Source: Nectonema munidae (lineage: Eukaryota; Nematomorpha; Nectonematoida; Nectonematidae). From it: DNA of 64,000 bases. Shown one piece after another: positions 25,501-38,040 of this stretch (positions are counted from its first letter, which is position 1; each line of letters opens with the position of its first letter). The stretch is from contig JAUIRK010000979.1 in the NCBI GenBank assembly GCA_030549495.1, positions 15,001 through 79,000 of the forward strand, written 5' to 3'. The translations under genes and the position numbers were made by a program. The notes under the pieces are model-generated. The model was not told the origin of the DNA and did no database searches. It was given only the letters and a program-made list of their open reading frames with translations.

Positions 25501-28500
25501 ATATATTAATCAAATATAATTAACATAATCAATTAATTATTATGTTTTTCTTTTGTTGTAAAGAATTAGACAAAAAGTAAAATTAATTAGTTATAAAAGT
25601 TTTCCAAATCTCAAAAATGATTTTTTTCACTTGTTGGTATATTTTTTCATAACTGCACAGATGATAGGGAAGTTCATGTTTCAGGATCTTCCCCAAGATA
25701 ACTGGATCAAGACTTTAAGATTCTGTAATTAGGATATCTGCGCAGGGTATAAAAAACAGGTAAAGAAGGCTTACTTTTTTTAATATAATTTTTAAGTATA
25801 GAATGTTTGTTTGGTGCACTTTCTAATACTAAATAAAAATATTTAGTTTTTTAATCGTTTGCGAACGAGTGTAGGATTCGCAACTAGTGATCGTAGTTAA
25901 CCACTGTTTTCGTTAACCGATTAATTCATTGCCTATTATCTTTTAATCAAGTGATTTAACATATTAATTTTGGAAAAATTTTGAATCCAATAAGATATAA
26001 AAAAACACATTTTAATAGAACATGATATAATTATACAAGACATTGTATTACAATCGTTTAAAAGTATTTATATATACGTAAATTTGATATGATTTGCTAA
26101 ACGTTTGCAAATCATATGGAATTACGGTTTAGCTACAGTAAATTTCTCAGCCTCATTGGGTAGCTTAAACTCGATGAACAATTTGCATTGTGATGCAAAA
26201 CGCTTTAGTTTAAAAGATCGTGTTTACTCATACTTTATGCGATGTGATAGTCGGAACTTCTGAATGTCATACCTTCTGGACGTGATAACTAGTTGTGAAT
26301 TGTGGTATTGGACTACTGGTACAAGATTGAAACGTGGCGTGAGCTTGTGAAGCAAATGAAGAAGATAAAATATCTTTATTTCTTCAAAAAACAGAATATC
26401 AATGGATATCACTAATAAGTTCCATCCATATACATGCCATTTTTTTATTTAGAGTAAAATTGATTTAATTAATTAAATATAGACTTTTTGATGTTATTAG
26501 CCATTGTAAAATTTTGTAGACACATAAATTGTAAAAGTTATCAAAGATAATTTTAACAGAAAAAGGTATCCTAACAAGTTTCGGCGAGAAGCTGCTTTCT
26601 ACAAAGGAAAAAAGGAATGATTTAGCAATCGATAGTTCCTTTTTACTACATTCAATAACTCGTCTTCATTAAAAAGTATATTATTCTAAGCTTCGACAGA
26701 TTTTTATTTTATTATTATACATAAGTTATAAATTTTGGAAAATCTCATAAAGTCTTCTTGATCAATGAAATAAAAATCAGACATGAAATCTCATTTTTTT
26801 CCTCTGAAGGAGGCAACTTCTTGCCGAAACTGATTAGGCTACTTTTACCATTTAATTTATTTGTTCACAACTTAACCAAAAAAATTCTGGAGAATTTATC
26901 GATAAAAATATTTTTGTAAATTATTTCAATATTTCTGAAAGGAAAAATGAATGAAAGCAAATTGAAATAATATTGATATGCGTGACAACAACTTACATGT
27001 GTTAGATATGTTTAACATTTCTGAATAGAATCATTGAGATTAAAAAAATTCAGATGATGAAACGTATAATGTGAACAATTTGTTGTACACCTAAATATTG
27101 ATAAAATGAATCTAAGATTTAGGATCTTATTGATATTAAAAATTTAAATCAATGAGCACTTGATTTTGAAAGCTTTGTAATGTTTTCATCGATTTTTTAG
27201 CAAGAAAGTGATAGTTTTAAAAGAATCATGTCTACACCGGAAAACTTTTAAGTGTTAGGAGTAAATGAAATCAGGTACCGGATTTGAGGAGAGCTCGTGC
27301 TATAGCAAAACGATTAATAATGTCTTGTTGGGAGCATGTGAGGTGTAGGGGCGATCCAATGAAAGGCATTGTGACATCGGGGTTGGATCCGTGTTTAAGT
27401 AGGAGTTTAACGATTGGACAGTTGTCAGACAGAACAGCGTAATGAAGAAGAGAAGGAGGAGATGATTGGTTTATGGTTTTGATGGACACTTGGGGATTTG
27501 CACCTTTTTCCAACAAAATCTTCACTGCTTCCACGTTGGAGGAGATGACAGCGTAGTGCAAAGGCGTTCTAATCAAAAAAATTGAATTGACAATGTTCTT
27601 GAGGATTATAATTATGACTCTTATGATAATGATGTAATAAACTATCAATATTTTTCTATACCAAAATCTTATATTTAGAAGATTCACACTAGTCATGATC
27701 AGATCAAGGAGTTACAATCTGGTTATGACATCATAGTGATTGAAAATTAACCAAATTGTTAGAAAAAAATAAGCTCACAGTATCCACATTAATTTTTAAT
27801 TATTGTTAGTTATATTTTTTAGCGGCAGATGACCTAGTGTTGGGAACGTAGGGTATCGATCCAGATGGTCTGGGTTCGAAACCCGATCGTGACTATCCTT
27901 ACTATCTCTCCAATTATGGAAGATTATTCTTACCTTGGATCCGATAACGACAACTAAAAAAATTATATATGGAAGAAAAATCTTGTTTCTCCTTCAATGG
28001 AAGGAAAATAGAATATAATTAGACCCGTACAAAATTTCCTTGAAAAAGATCATGTTAGAGAGAATTTGAGTAAAAACTGACAAAAAATCAAGTGATATAT
28101 TGACAATTTTTTTAGAAAAAATGAAAAAAGTTTTTTTAATGTCTGTTGAGTGCGAAAGAGTTTGTCAGATGTTGGAGATTTCATCACAAAATTAAGGTTA
28201 ATTGATAAAAACATTTATTTTCAGTCTTTTCCAAGAAGTTGTTGCTACAAGAGTTAGAAATAAAAAATGTTTAATGTATCTGAATTATAAGTAAAATATT
28301 TTTACTTATATAACCATTTTTTTTTTATTCATAACAAATTTTATTAAATAAGTTCACAAAATTTTGATTTTTTTTCAAAAATTAAAGTATGAAACTTTTG
28401 ACATTATCAACTTTTTTTTTGACCTAACAAATTTTTTTTTGACTTTATTGACCGAATAAAAATCATTTTTAGAAAGCCAAAGAGGTGCTAAAACTAATAA

Positions 28501-31500
28501 ACATACTCAGATCCAATTTTAAGCAAAAACAATTTTTTTGACTTTATTGACTTTTGTTTGCCCTGCTTATTACTAACCCGTTTAGATAATAAAGATGTTT
28601 ATAGAATATACCAAAAAAGGTTATCATGGATTTCTGTTAGAAATGCTTTTAACAATTCTTATCTGATGAAGCAGCTTTAAGCACAAATGTTGGTATTTAA
28701 AATTTTTAGAATAAAACTTGTCACATTCCTGTCTCGTTTTTTAATTTTTATATAATACCAAAACGACTACAACTTTTATTATTCTGTTATAATAAAATAA
28801 ACTGTGATAAAAAAAGTGCGACATTTGTTAAAAAAAAGATAGGAAGCTTAAAATAGATTTAACCCATTAAGTCCCAATATTCCCATTTGGGAACATAAGT
28901 AATTTTAACTTCGTCTGCTTTTTGAATATATATCGTCTGCGTTTTTTTAAATATCGTCTGCTTTCTATTGTACTTAATGGGTTAAATAAAACATTACATC
29001 TGGTTACTCTATTTATAAGCTAAAAAAATCCATAAAAGCCCTTTTTAAATCGCGAGAAATCTTCTCAATATTATATTTTATACCGCTAAACAGGAGACGT
29101 TTTTAATTTTATTTAAAATCGTAATAAAAAAGAGCATTTAAAAAAAAATTAAAAAAAAATTTTCATTCTAAATTGTTCAAAATATTGAAATATATCGCAT
29201 TATTTATAATTTGTTTCAAAAAATCAATATTTTAAAACTTTTGAGATTTAGTTGGATAAAAAGCTACACACTTTTTTGCAATTATAAGTGCAGTGATCTT
29301 ATATGTAATAATAAGCAAGTGTGTGTGTCTGTCGCTGGAAACATTTTGATTGGTTAAAATTATTTATATGTTTAAATAATATTTATGGTAGTTATAAATA
29401 AATGAGAAAATTATTTTTTATATTTTAAAAAAAATTATTTCTAGATTTTGAAATTGAAAAAAACTAATACAAAAAACTAAAAACTCCTAGCAATTTTATG
29501 CTTATCGCAAATCATACAAAATTTCACTTTAACACTTTGAGGACCAATGTGACATCTGTGTAACAAGAGATTAAAATCGCCTGGCTTAAATATACCATTT
29601 TTGCTGCTAAATCGTCATTTTAAGTTCTAAATTGTTCTTTTAAAGTTGTAATATATCCTGAATTGTCATTTTTAAGTCCTAAATTGCCATAACAGAATTT
29701 AAAAACAGACAGTTTATAACTTAAAATGACCATTTAGACTTAAAAAGAGAAAGTGTATAACTTAAAATTGCCATTTAGTACTTAAAAAAGACAAAATAAA
29801 AAAATACACTTTAGAAGTAAAAGAAATAATTTAGACGTCAAAACAGCATATATATATATAAATTACTCATTAAAAATTCTCATAAAAATGTTAAGTATCG
29901 AGTAACATATGTCTGAGTAAGATTTATAGTGATGATGATAAGAATTGCTCTAATGAACCTGAAGTTGTCAGTGGCATTTGAAACAGCGTTCACATTTGCT
30001 CCGCGCTCAATCAGTAGCTTGAGTGAAGGGATAGCGGAATGATCTTTGACGGCATTGAATAAAATCGTCTGACCCTTTCTATTTACGCCCTCCGTGCTTG
30101 CTCCATATGTTAGCAACAGACTTAAAAAGTTGTATTGAAGAGCACAGCATATCACGTTGATTTGAAAGCCTGAAAATTTTCAAGAATAAAGTGTTGTTTA
30201 CCCTTCCAGGAACAGATTTTTGAAAAGTAATCGCGTCTGCTTACATTTTCCAATGAGTTTTTGAAAAAGTTAAATCAAAAGATTTATATTTTCTATGACA
30301 TTCCATTATTAGCAGTACACAGTTGACCCTCTTTATACCGAGAGAGGCAGAGTCCAAGCCACGAACGCGCGTTATAATGGATTGACTGGAACACGTGTTA
30401 TATTACCATAAAAAAAGGGAGCCAAAATCCATCCGCGTTATTATGGTTGGCCCGCGTATTTAGGACAGAGAAAGAAATTAGTTCACAATATATTAAGCCA
30501 AAACTTTATACTTTATGAATGAATGAATGAAAAAGAAATGGTAGTGAAGCAGCTTCAAAAAAAGTTGGCAAGCAAATAAAAAGGATTCTGAGACAATTCT
30601 GCTTCTCTTTGAGTAAACGAAAAGTAAAAAGAAAATAAGGAGATGAACCGAGAAAGTATCTTTGATTGGGATTAGCTCCACTCTTCAAGAGGATCTCGGC
30701 AGCCGTGTACTGATTGTAAAGAATCGCGATGTAGAGTGGATCTTCGGAAACGATTTCGCCAGGCTTCGGAGGCAGGCTTGTGTCTCGTTCGATGAAATTA
30801 ACTTTGCTGTTGTGAAAAAGGAGAAGTTTGATGAATTCGATGAAGCCAAACTGACAAGCTATGTGCATTGAGGAGTAGCCTGTGCTATCTCGGAAATTAA
30901 CATCATCTCCTATTTCCTGAATTAATCAAAACTTTTTGTATTTTCCGGGGTTTTTTAATTTTTTACCGAAATAATACGAAGAATACAGAAATCTTCTCAA
31001 AGCTTTACAAATTTCTGGCATTTTTAATTATATTAAAAATAAAGATTGATTTCAAAAAAGCGAAATTGACCGATGTGTTCTCAAAACTTTTGAAATCAGG
31101 CTTCTTTAAAACAAATTCAAAATTAATCGATTATATCAATATGTTTTGTACTATTTAGTTAGATTGAAAAATGATTCATTTTGTCTTTCAATTTTCATTA
31201 TATTTGCTAAACACATTGAAATACTTGGTATTATTTTTAATTCATTTGAAAAAATTAGGATTCAGAAAAGTTTGACAAAGATTAATAAAATTTCTAAATA
31301 AAGGTAATAATGGTTTAGCATTTTAGCGATTCCATAGACAAGACACAATTGCACCACTTGTGTCGAACTATGAGAAAAGAAAGATTGATGCTGAATTAAA
31401 CCCAAGACCTCGTGGTATCGAAGCCAGATACCTAGCCAACCTTACTCATGCCCACGTTAATAGTCAAAAACATTGAAATTTTGGAAATCCAGCTCTAGAA

Positions 31501-32180
31501 TCTGAAATTAAAATATCCACTTCAGATTCGTTAGAAGCATTATTATTATTATTATTTATTTGGTTGTCGATATCGCATGCAAAGGAAAAATATTCTTCCA
31601 AAACTGGAAAGCTGTTTGAGATGTCACGGCCGGCGATAGAATCCAGGACAACGGCTCCACTAACCCATTTGTCATCAGTTTTATTTAATTCCGGCTCTAG
31701 TTTTGCATTAATTGTTTGAGGAGGTTTAACTCATTAGTTAAATATGCCTGAAATATTTTGAATTTACTTGAATCCTTCATATTAAATATGTATTTTTGGT
31801 ATTAAACACTGTAACTCTCCAAAATGACGTAGTATTTTTTCCAATTTTTGTTGAAACAACTCAAAATTTCCTATTTTTTAATTGATACTTAAGTACTTCA
31901 TAATGTTTCCATCACAGGGTGAGTTTAGTTTAGCCAAGAAATTAGAATGAAATCTCACCAAAATGAGTTTAGCAGCGAGCAGGTTGTTGCAATAGGCTGC
32001 ATAGTGCAGAGGCTTCAGAGATCCCAAATCTCGATTGTTTTTCCTCTCATCGTTATCAGCGTCATCATCTTCCTCTTGGGAACGCGCTGTTCCATGAAAT
32101 CTTTCCAGAAGCTTCTGCACTTCGTCTAATGGGGCAAATGAATTTATCGCTGTTATAAGCTCGCGTTGAATCTTCCCCAT
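19512..32180 (-). CDS. Ankyrin-repeat and SOCS-box (ASB-type) protein, 7 coding exons
   Basis: Coding exons (- strand): 32180-31959, 30916-30649, 30169-29959, 27568-27279, 25476-25359, 24872-24705, 19674-19512. All introns are GT-AG and every junction phase agrees (0,1,2,1,2,2), giving 479 aa. Ankyrin repeats run from LKPLHYAAYCNN (residue 56) through STGYSSMHIACQFG, EDPLYIAILYNQ, NRKGQTILFNAV, RTPLHYAVISSN, PSLLHYAVLSDN and GSPLHLTCS to QELAKYGA. The last exon supplies a SOCS box (NPFTLKHACRVKLRKKLES, residues 437-479), which in this family binds elongin B/C and a cullin to build a ubiquitin ligase; the ankyrin repeats select the target. Which ASB paralogue this is, and its substrate, I cannot tell. 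An acceptor (TTTCAG) sits eight bases before the chosen ATG, so an upstream exon, coding or untranslated, is likely. The last intron holds a 4.7-kb transposable element. Confidence 0.9.
19762..24465. mobile_element. 4.7-kb DNA element with long inverted arms of tandem repeats
   Basis: The two ends are inverted copies: TTTTCTAAAATCGGTAGCTG at 19763 answers the complement of CAGCTAGCGATTTTAGGAAAA near 24445-24465, both followed by a CATGGTAG(G/T) block. Each arm (about 19.76-21.4 and 22.7-24.47 kb) holds degenerate tandem units of roughly 165 bp with the blocks GTGTCAATCAAATTTG, CGGTTTA, CTCCAAAAATATTC and ATGCTGGTTTCATTT. The inner arm ends also match inversely (about 21235-21390 against 22690-22865). 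The centre holds a transposon-protein C-terminus (21429-21791) and a second array of GATGAGCTGT...CATCACCACTAA units (about 22390-22680). It lies wholly inside the last ASB intron. The superfamily is unknown to me, and I found no clear target-site duplication. Confidence 0.75.
21429..21791 (+). pseudogene. C-terminal part of an uncharacterised transposon protein
   Basis: An open frame of 120 codons. From about residue 25 it reads AENYSEIVEKMLISFRKLGA, then MSVKMHYLHSHLDKFPENLG, EEQGERFHQEMKTMEERYQG and DYCWGLQREE. I recall this as the C-terminus of a widespread family of uncharacterised proteins in arthropods and Hydra that behaves like a mobile-element protein. The N-terminal two thirds are absent, so this is a truncated gene in a probably non-autonomous element. 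It is well kept compared with its flanks. The complementary, N-terminal part of the family is at 45876-47143. Confidence 0.7.
26558..26850. mobile_element. MITE with ~60-bp terminal inverted repeats
   Basis: The left end (26558-26620, around CTAACAAGTTTCGGCGAGAAG) is the inverted copy of the right end (26788-26849, around CTTCTTGCCGAAACTGATTAGG) at very roughly 75-80% identity. It lies in ASB intron 4. Non-coding. Confidence 0.72.
27823..27960 (+). mobile_element. tRNA-derived SINE (family 1, copy 2)
   Basis: A box around GACCTAGTGTTGG and B box GGTTCGAAACC (about 27873), with a body ending GACAACTAAAA as in the copy at 14.2 kb. It sits in ASB intron 3 in antisense orientation to the gene. 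Confidence 0.7.
28863..28981. mobile_element. piggyBac-type MITE with TTAA target duplication (copy 1)
   Basis: A 119-bp element bounded by TTAA on both sides (28859-28862, 28982-28985) with ends CCCATTAAGT and ACTTAATGGG. Inside are three CGTCTGC-type motifs and a GGGAACATAAGTAATTT block. TTAA duplication and a CCC/GGG terminus are piggyBac hallmarks. A sister copy lies at 47799-47919. It is in ASB intron 3. Confidence 0.88.
29590..29820. repeat. Imperfect palindromic repeat cluster
   Basis: Repeated units of about 40 bases (CTAAAT(C/T)GTCATTTTAAG type) occur first in one orientation (29610-29690) and then inverted (29720-29800, CTTAAAATGACCATTTAG type). It could fold into a long hairpin. 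It lies in ASB intron 3. Confidence 0.6.
30311..30470. mobile_element. Possible pogo/Tigger-like MITE fragment
   Basis: Starts CAGTTGACCCTCTTTATACC, the style of pogo/Tigger ends, and contains paired GCGCGTTATAATGG and CCGCGTTATTATGG motifs. The second end is not clear. It lies in ASB intron 2. Confidence 0.45.
31340..31450 (-). mobile_element. Possible tRNA-derived SINE (family 2)
   Basis: On the - strand TTGGCTAGGTATCTGGCTTCG is followed after about 20 bases by GGTCTTGGGTTTAATTC, a weak A-box/B-box pair. A similar string occurs on the + strand at 16610-16700. It lies in ASB intron 1. Confidence 0.4.
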
Positions 32181-32189
32181 ATGATGCTC

Positions 32190-33640
32190 TGAAAGGATAA
32201 AGAAACAAATTGTACATTTTTTGGGAATTCTCCAGTTTCATTGTTGATGGGAGAATTCAAAGGGCCTGCTTGATTAAATAGTCAATCAGAATTGGAGCCA
32301 AAGTAGATCAAAGGCAGTAATGTATTCAAGAATTTGAACAAGTATCCCCAAATTTTTCAGGGAGATGGGCAAATATATTTAAATAATATAAAGAAGCTAT
32401 AATATATGAAATACTTTCTTCTCGAAGCCCTAAAAGTGTTCCACATAAACAAATGAAAGAGTTGGATTAACGTAAAAGAATGAATACACAAGTTAGGATA
32501 AATGAGTTGCTCACATTGGCTAAATATAAAAGATGATTCTCTCCCTTTCTATTTTAGGGATCTGGTTTGCTAAGACTTCGATGCCAAAAGTTCTAACATT
32601 AATACTCATTCATACTCAGGCAAAGTGTACAGAGTAATCAGGGTAACATAGTAATGGAGTAATCAATCTACCCACCCAACCAATCAATCAAAAGTAATTA
32701 GGGTATATTAATTAAATATGGACCAGGCTTGTTGATGATTCATGGGGGGAGTGGTTGAAAAAATCTTTTTGCTCCTCGGTTTTTTGTATTAAATCGATCT
32801 CTTGTCTACGAAATTTCACACTGAATCTGCTTTCTGGTATCTGCATAATAATAACTTTTTTTTAAATAAAAATATAAAGTCAATTTTTCAAAATTAGCTC
32901 AATAAAGTCAATTCCAATGGTTTCTATTGAAAAATATTCAAAATACCCTGACACTGATTGGAGCTTTGATACCTTAAATTCAAAAATTTAAAAAAGGTTA
33001 ATAAAATATGTGAGAGTAGAACTTCACTCACAATACAAATCATTATGAATATGTTGATAACGACTTTTTATTAATACTGAATGGGTATGAGAGTATGCAG
33101 ATTTGTAGAACAGGCTATGAAAGTAGGTTAAAACAAGACGAAAAAGTGATAAATTTCATGAATACTTTCAAAAAAATGAAAAGATTTGGAACGATAATAA
33201 TTTTTGCCAAAGTCATGTAAAACTTTTGGACAAAACTTTGCATACTTGTGAATGAGGCAAAAAAAAGGGCCAGCTCAAAAGAGAGTTTTCCAAAGTGTCA
33301 TCTTAAGAACTGACGCTTTGGGCATAAGTTTGCTTTTTACAAAGAATTTACGTTGCGATATTTGTGGAATCGTCACATCATTGTGAGTGAGAAAGAGGAA
33401 GATAGGCCAGATAGAGCGAGAAAGTTGCTCACGCACAATGCATGAAAACTTACTTCAGAGATTTTCAGACTTTAGATTTCCGAAATGGGACTAGAGCTCT
33501 TTTGTTTGACATATTTATCTTATATGCCTGATGTGACTGAAAGAATGAGAAGCATAGAGGAAGTGAACATTTGACACATTTTGTAATTTCAATCTTAAAG
33601 TCGCATAGAATTCTTGTTTTTTAAAAATACTCGTCTTTAA
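32190..33640. other. Upstream region of the ASB gene, no gene seen
   Basis: Starts with the CTTTCAG acceptor just upstream of the ASB start codon. The rest is non-coding, AT-rich. An upstream ASB exon or promoter should be here or further right, but I cannot place it. Confidence 0.4.
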
Positions 33641-35225
33641 TAGTTATGCCAAAAACTGCGAAGTCTTTTTCACAAAAAGTTAAAGAAATCATATTTTAAT
33701 AAACTTCCTGAAGAGTTTACTTCAACTTCTAAAAATGAACTCTATTGCAAACTTTGTAAATGCGCTGTTAAGCGCAGTGCATATTTTTTTGTTGAAAGTC
33801 ATAGAAGGACTGAAAAACATTTAACTAAAAAGAATTCAAAATTTGCAACTTCTTCTGTTCAAAGGTTCATTAGGGATAATAACTTTGTAAAGAAAGTAAC
33901 AGAATCTTTTTTGACCTTTGAATAAATTTGATAAATTGATTTGAATAATTGTCCAAATGCTAATTCTTGTCGATATTACATTATAAGTCTTGCAGAAAAT
34001 ATAAAAGAAAGTATCAAAGAAAAGGCAAAAAGTAGGTTTTATTTCTAATTATATAGATGAGTCCTTGTTTGGAAATGCGGATTATGTAAATGTTTTGGTT
34101 TGGAGATCTAAGTTTACCAAAGAAAGCTTAGTTGATTCTGTTTGCTGTTCTGCTTCAGTAAATAGCCAATAAATTACTCAAATAATTGATGACAAAATAA
34201 AGTACTTAGAAATAGAAAATTTTGTGCTTTTCATTAGTGATGCAGCTGCCTACATGAAAAAAACTGGAAAAACGTTAAAGACTTTGCACCCCTGTTTGTT
34301 TCATGTTTTTTGCTTAGCACATTTATTGCATAACTGTTGATTGGATGTGAGATCAAAATTTGAAAGTGTCGATATTTGATTGATAGGTTGTATCAAAATG
34401 TTGATGGTTAAGAACAAACAGAGACAAAAGATTTTCAACCAAATAGGCTTACCCATTGTAACTTGATGGGCATCCTGGTTAAAGTCAGCGTTTTGGTATG
34501 TCGAAAAGTTTGTTGAAGTCAAAAGAATTGTGTTTGACTTCTCTGATGTTGGACTTATTGATAGAGCAAAAAAGGCCTTGTTTTTTCTTCTCTACCGGAC
34601 AATTTGAAAGAAATTTTGAAGTACAAACCTTTACTGGATTTGATTGACAATGCAAAGATGAAGGTTATTGTGTTCAGAAAGCATATGAAGATTTATTAAA
34701 ACTGAACATACCAAATGATGTATGTGATTTAAATATACACATTCAGAAAAGATTAGAAGATAACGACATTGAGAGAATTATGAAAAGAACAAAGTCTGAT
34801 GTTAGAGCCCTTTCCTATATTGTTTACTTGAAAATGAACAAGCCACATCAATAAAAGTAGCGAGTTTTACTATGTTCAAGTAAAAATCGCAACTTTAATG
34901 ACGAGAATGTTTGTAAATACCTACTTATGAATTATAATTATGATATTTTACATGATATCAGCTGATCTTCGTAAAATAAAGTTTTTATTTTGTTAGATAA
35001 ACGTTTTATAAAGTCTTTTTTAAGCTAATAAAGTCAATATTACGAGGTCAATTTTTCAACTTTTTAGGTAAATATTTTTTGTGCTCCATTGATTATTGTC
35101 CACTCTTTTGAGCGGCTTTTCACATTATTATCTAAAGCTGAAAATCATAACACGCCATCCCAAATGAACAAAGACTTCATGTTTAATGCTTTTATAAACA
35201 TATTTTCAATTGAATTTTAAAAATA
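33640..35225 (+). pseudogene. hAT transposase pseudogene (CGGBP1-like family)
   Basis: Pieces in several frames follow the family order. A BED-type zinc finger reads NELYCKLCKCAVKRSAYFF with a C-C-H-H pattern, then KNSKFATSSVQRFI (33660-33920). A core segment reads NFVLFISDAAAYMKKTGK and LHPCLFHVFCLAHLLH (34215-34340). A dimerisation-type tail reads CAPLIIVHSFERLFTLLSKAE (35075-35140). The protein would be a hAT transposase. It is clearly dead, with many stops and frameshifts. Confidence 0.75.
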
Positions 35226-35610
35226 GCAAAGTAATTTTTTTAAAAAAATATTATTTAAAAACTTAGACGAGAATATACAAAGTGTTTCGCAACACTCTGC
35301 TGAAAAGTTATAGACTTCAAGACTTTTTAAAAGAACAATTTGTCGGTAAAGAGATAACACAAATTGTACACTGTAGAATTAAATGATGAAGCAGCCTTCT
35401 TTACGATTTGAAGTTCCATTTTCATTAAAAACATTTTTGATAAAGTTCTGTGTATAATAATCGCTTCACTGAACTTGTTTTAGAGCGTCTTCAACTCTCC
35501 ACACATCCATACAACACTAAACCCATTCGTTTATGGTTCAAGTCAAGCGAGGTAGTATGTACTATATTTAACACTTTAAATATTTAATTTCTTCAATGTT
35601 AATCATGACT

Positions 35611-38040
35611 TCTTTTAGAAAATGTAAATCAAAAGTTTGATTGATGAGAAATAATATACCAAATTAAATATTCCTTCAAATTTTACATAAAATACATGTC
35701 TTTATACTAAATCGGTCATCCAGGCTTTATTTCTGGACTCATTTTTTACATTTAGGATTTGAAAATATCTATAAGTAATGTGCGGTTTATTTCTAAAAAT
35801 TGTCTCCAAAAACATTAATTCAAATTTTAGATGAAATATATGTTTATATACAAAATCGATCATGCTGGTTTTATTTCTTGACTCAGTTTTCTCATTTAGA
35901 AGTGTCAAAATAGTCAATCAAATTTGATATTTACGTCTGAAAACTATCTCCAAAAATATTCTCTGTAATTTTACATGAAATGTATGTTTTTATATCAAAT
36001 CAACTTAGTTTTTATATTTAAAGCTTTAAAAATGTCCGAAAGTGTCAATCAAATGTTCGATTTACATCTAATGTCTACAGAAATGTTCTTGAAATTTAAA
36101 TAAAATATCTGTTTTTATGCCAAATGGAAGATGCTGGTTTCATTTTTGGACGCAGGTTTGGCATTTATGGTTTTAAAATACCTGAAAGCTTCAATCAGAT
36201 TTGCGGTTTACTTCTTTATACTGTCTTCAAAAATATTTTCAAAAAAATAAAATATCTGTCTTATACAAAATCGACTATGCTTATTTTATTTCTGTACTGG
36301 ATTTTGGCTAATACGGTTAATAAATATCTCGTTGTGGCAATTGAATTAGTAATGTATGCCAGAAAATTAGTTCTATAAAAAATTTTCAAAAAATCGTTGT
36401 ATATTAGGTATATAGTAAAAATATACTTTTTTTTGTATATTTTGGCTTATAATACTTTCTTCAATCATCTTGGGTAAGAAATATTTATTTAAAAAAACAA
36501 AACGTATTATAAAATATTTTGAAGATTAGTATGAGAGAAGGAAGCAGCCTGAAAACTAATTGAAAGAGAACAAGAAATAATTTTAAAAAATATGCATCTT
36601 GACTAAATAGAAGATCTACCATGTTCTAATAAACTAGGAAGTTATGTAACGATCTAATATTGGGTGTTTCAAAAATGATTTTGACCGTGAAAAAGAAGTT
36701 CCCTTTTTACAAATGAAAAATCTTAAATCTATAGCTTATCGTCTAAGATTACAATTATCATTTCACTAAGATGGGTAGGAAATCTAAAATTTTGAATATG
36801 TCAGAGTTATCAAAACGGTCTCAGATGCCAATATGTAGAGATTTAGTCACAATCAAGATATTTTTTAATTTAAATTAAATTTATCCATCTTTTTCTATTC
36901 GTGTGAAAGAGAGAGTCTTTTAGATGAAGAAGGTGAAAAACTTTTTGTAATAAAACAATAAACATCACGAATGATTTCATCAGAAAAAAACCTTTGAACT
37001 GGGATTGGTTGACAAATATTCAGGCTGAATATCTCTTCATATATCAACTGATAATAAAATACCCGATACTGATAAAAAGCCTAAGATCATTAATAAGATT
37101 CTAATCAGAATGCTTTGAGAGCAAAAATCTGTTCAAATTAAATCCTTAAAAAAGTTTTTTCAACACATATTGAAGAAAATAAATTTCTAATGAAAAAAGA
37201 GCTACCAAGAAAGGATCATCATAGAATGAATAGCAAAATTACATACTGCAAAGTATAGAAGTAATGACGTAGAGACTACGAGCCGATAACGAATTTGTAG
37301 CCAAAACGATGGAGGTCCTATCGCGAGATACATAAGTTACTGACATGAAATATTTTGAGTGAATTAAACACCTAAAGTTGGTTTATTAAATAAATTAAGA
37401 AAATAATCACCTTAGAAATACTGCAAGTAGAATTTATTTTTAAGTTTATATATTTGATATTGATTGACAGGTTTAATCGATTTTTTCGACACGTTTAATT
37501 GATTTTCATAAAAAAAATTAGCATCACCACTAAATTGGACATACTTGATAATGTTTTATATGTGGGAAATTTTTTTTATATGTATTTAAAATAAAAAAAT
37601 TTAATTTTGACATGAGCTGTCCTATTTAAATGATTTTTGTCAGGTTTGACTGATTTTTATAAAAAAAAAAAAGGTATATCACCAATAAACACAGCGTTCT
37701 TAAAAATGGGTATATGGGTGTAAAAAACTTTATATAATTATTCGGATAAAATGTTTCTTTTTGAGATAAATTAATTTTTTGACAGGTTTGATTGATTTTC
37801 ATAAAAAATGAATATCACCACTGAATTCAGCATACTTGAAAATGGGCATATACGTATAAAAAAATTTATATAATCATTTAAATAAAAAGTTCCTTTTTGA
37901 GATGAACTGTCATACATCAATCAATCATTTAACAGCTTTGATTGATTTGATAAAAAAAATTGGCATCACCACTGAAATCAGCATAGTCGAAATATATATA
38001 TATATCATATTAAAAATATTTATAAAAACTTATCAATATC
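35611..38040. mobile_element. Partial relative of the 4.7-kb element (one arm plus centre)
   Basis: 35611-36480 repeats the tandem-unit arm in + orientation. It is the inverse of 23040-24230, so both read as MEDAGFIFG... on opposite strands. 36655-36960 matches the inner arm end and the sequence before the open frame of the 4.7-kb element (AGATGGGTAGGAAATC, TCATTTCACTAAGATGG, CGTGTGAAAGAGAGAG), but the protein part is deleted. 36990-37340 matches 21960-22320. 37400-38000 is an expanded array of about four or five units of roughly 145 bp (GATTGATTTTCATAAAAAA, CATCACCACT). The right arm is absent. Confidence 0.78.

Noticed and set aside
26224-26412. 62-codon - strand frame as a further ASB exon
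   Set aside because: Its splice phases do not fit, and the exon at 25476-25359 joins both neighbours perfectly.
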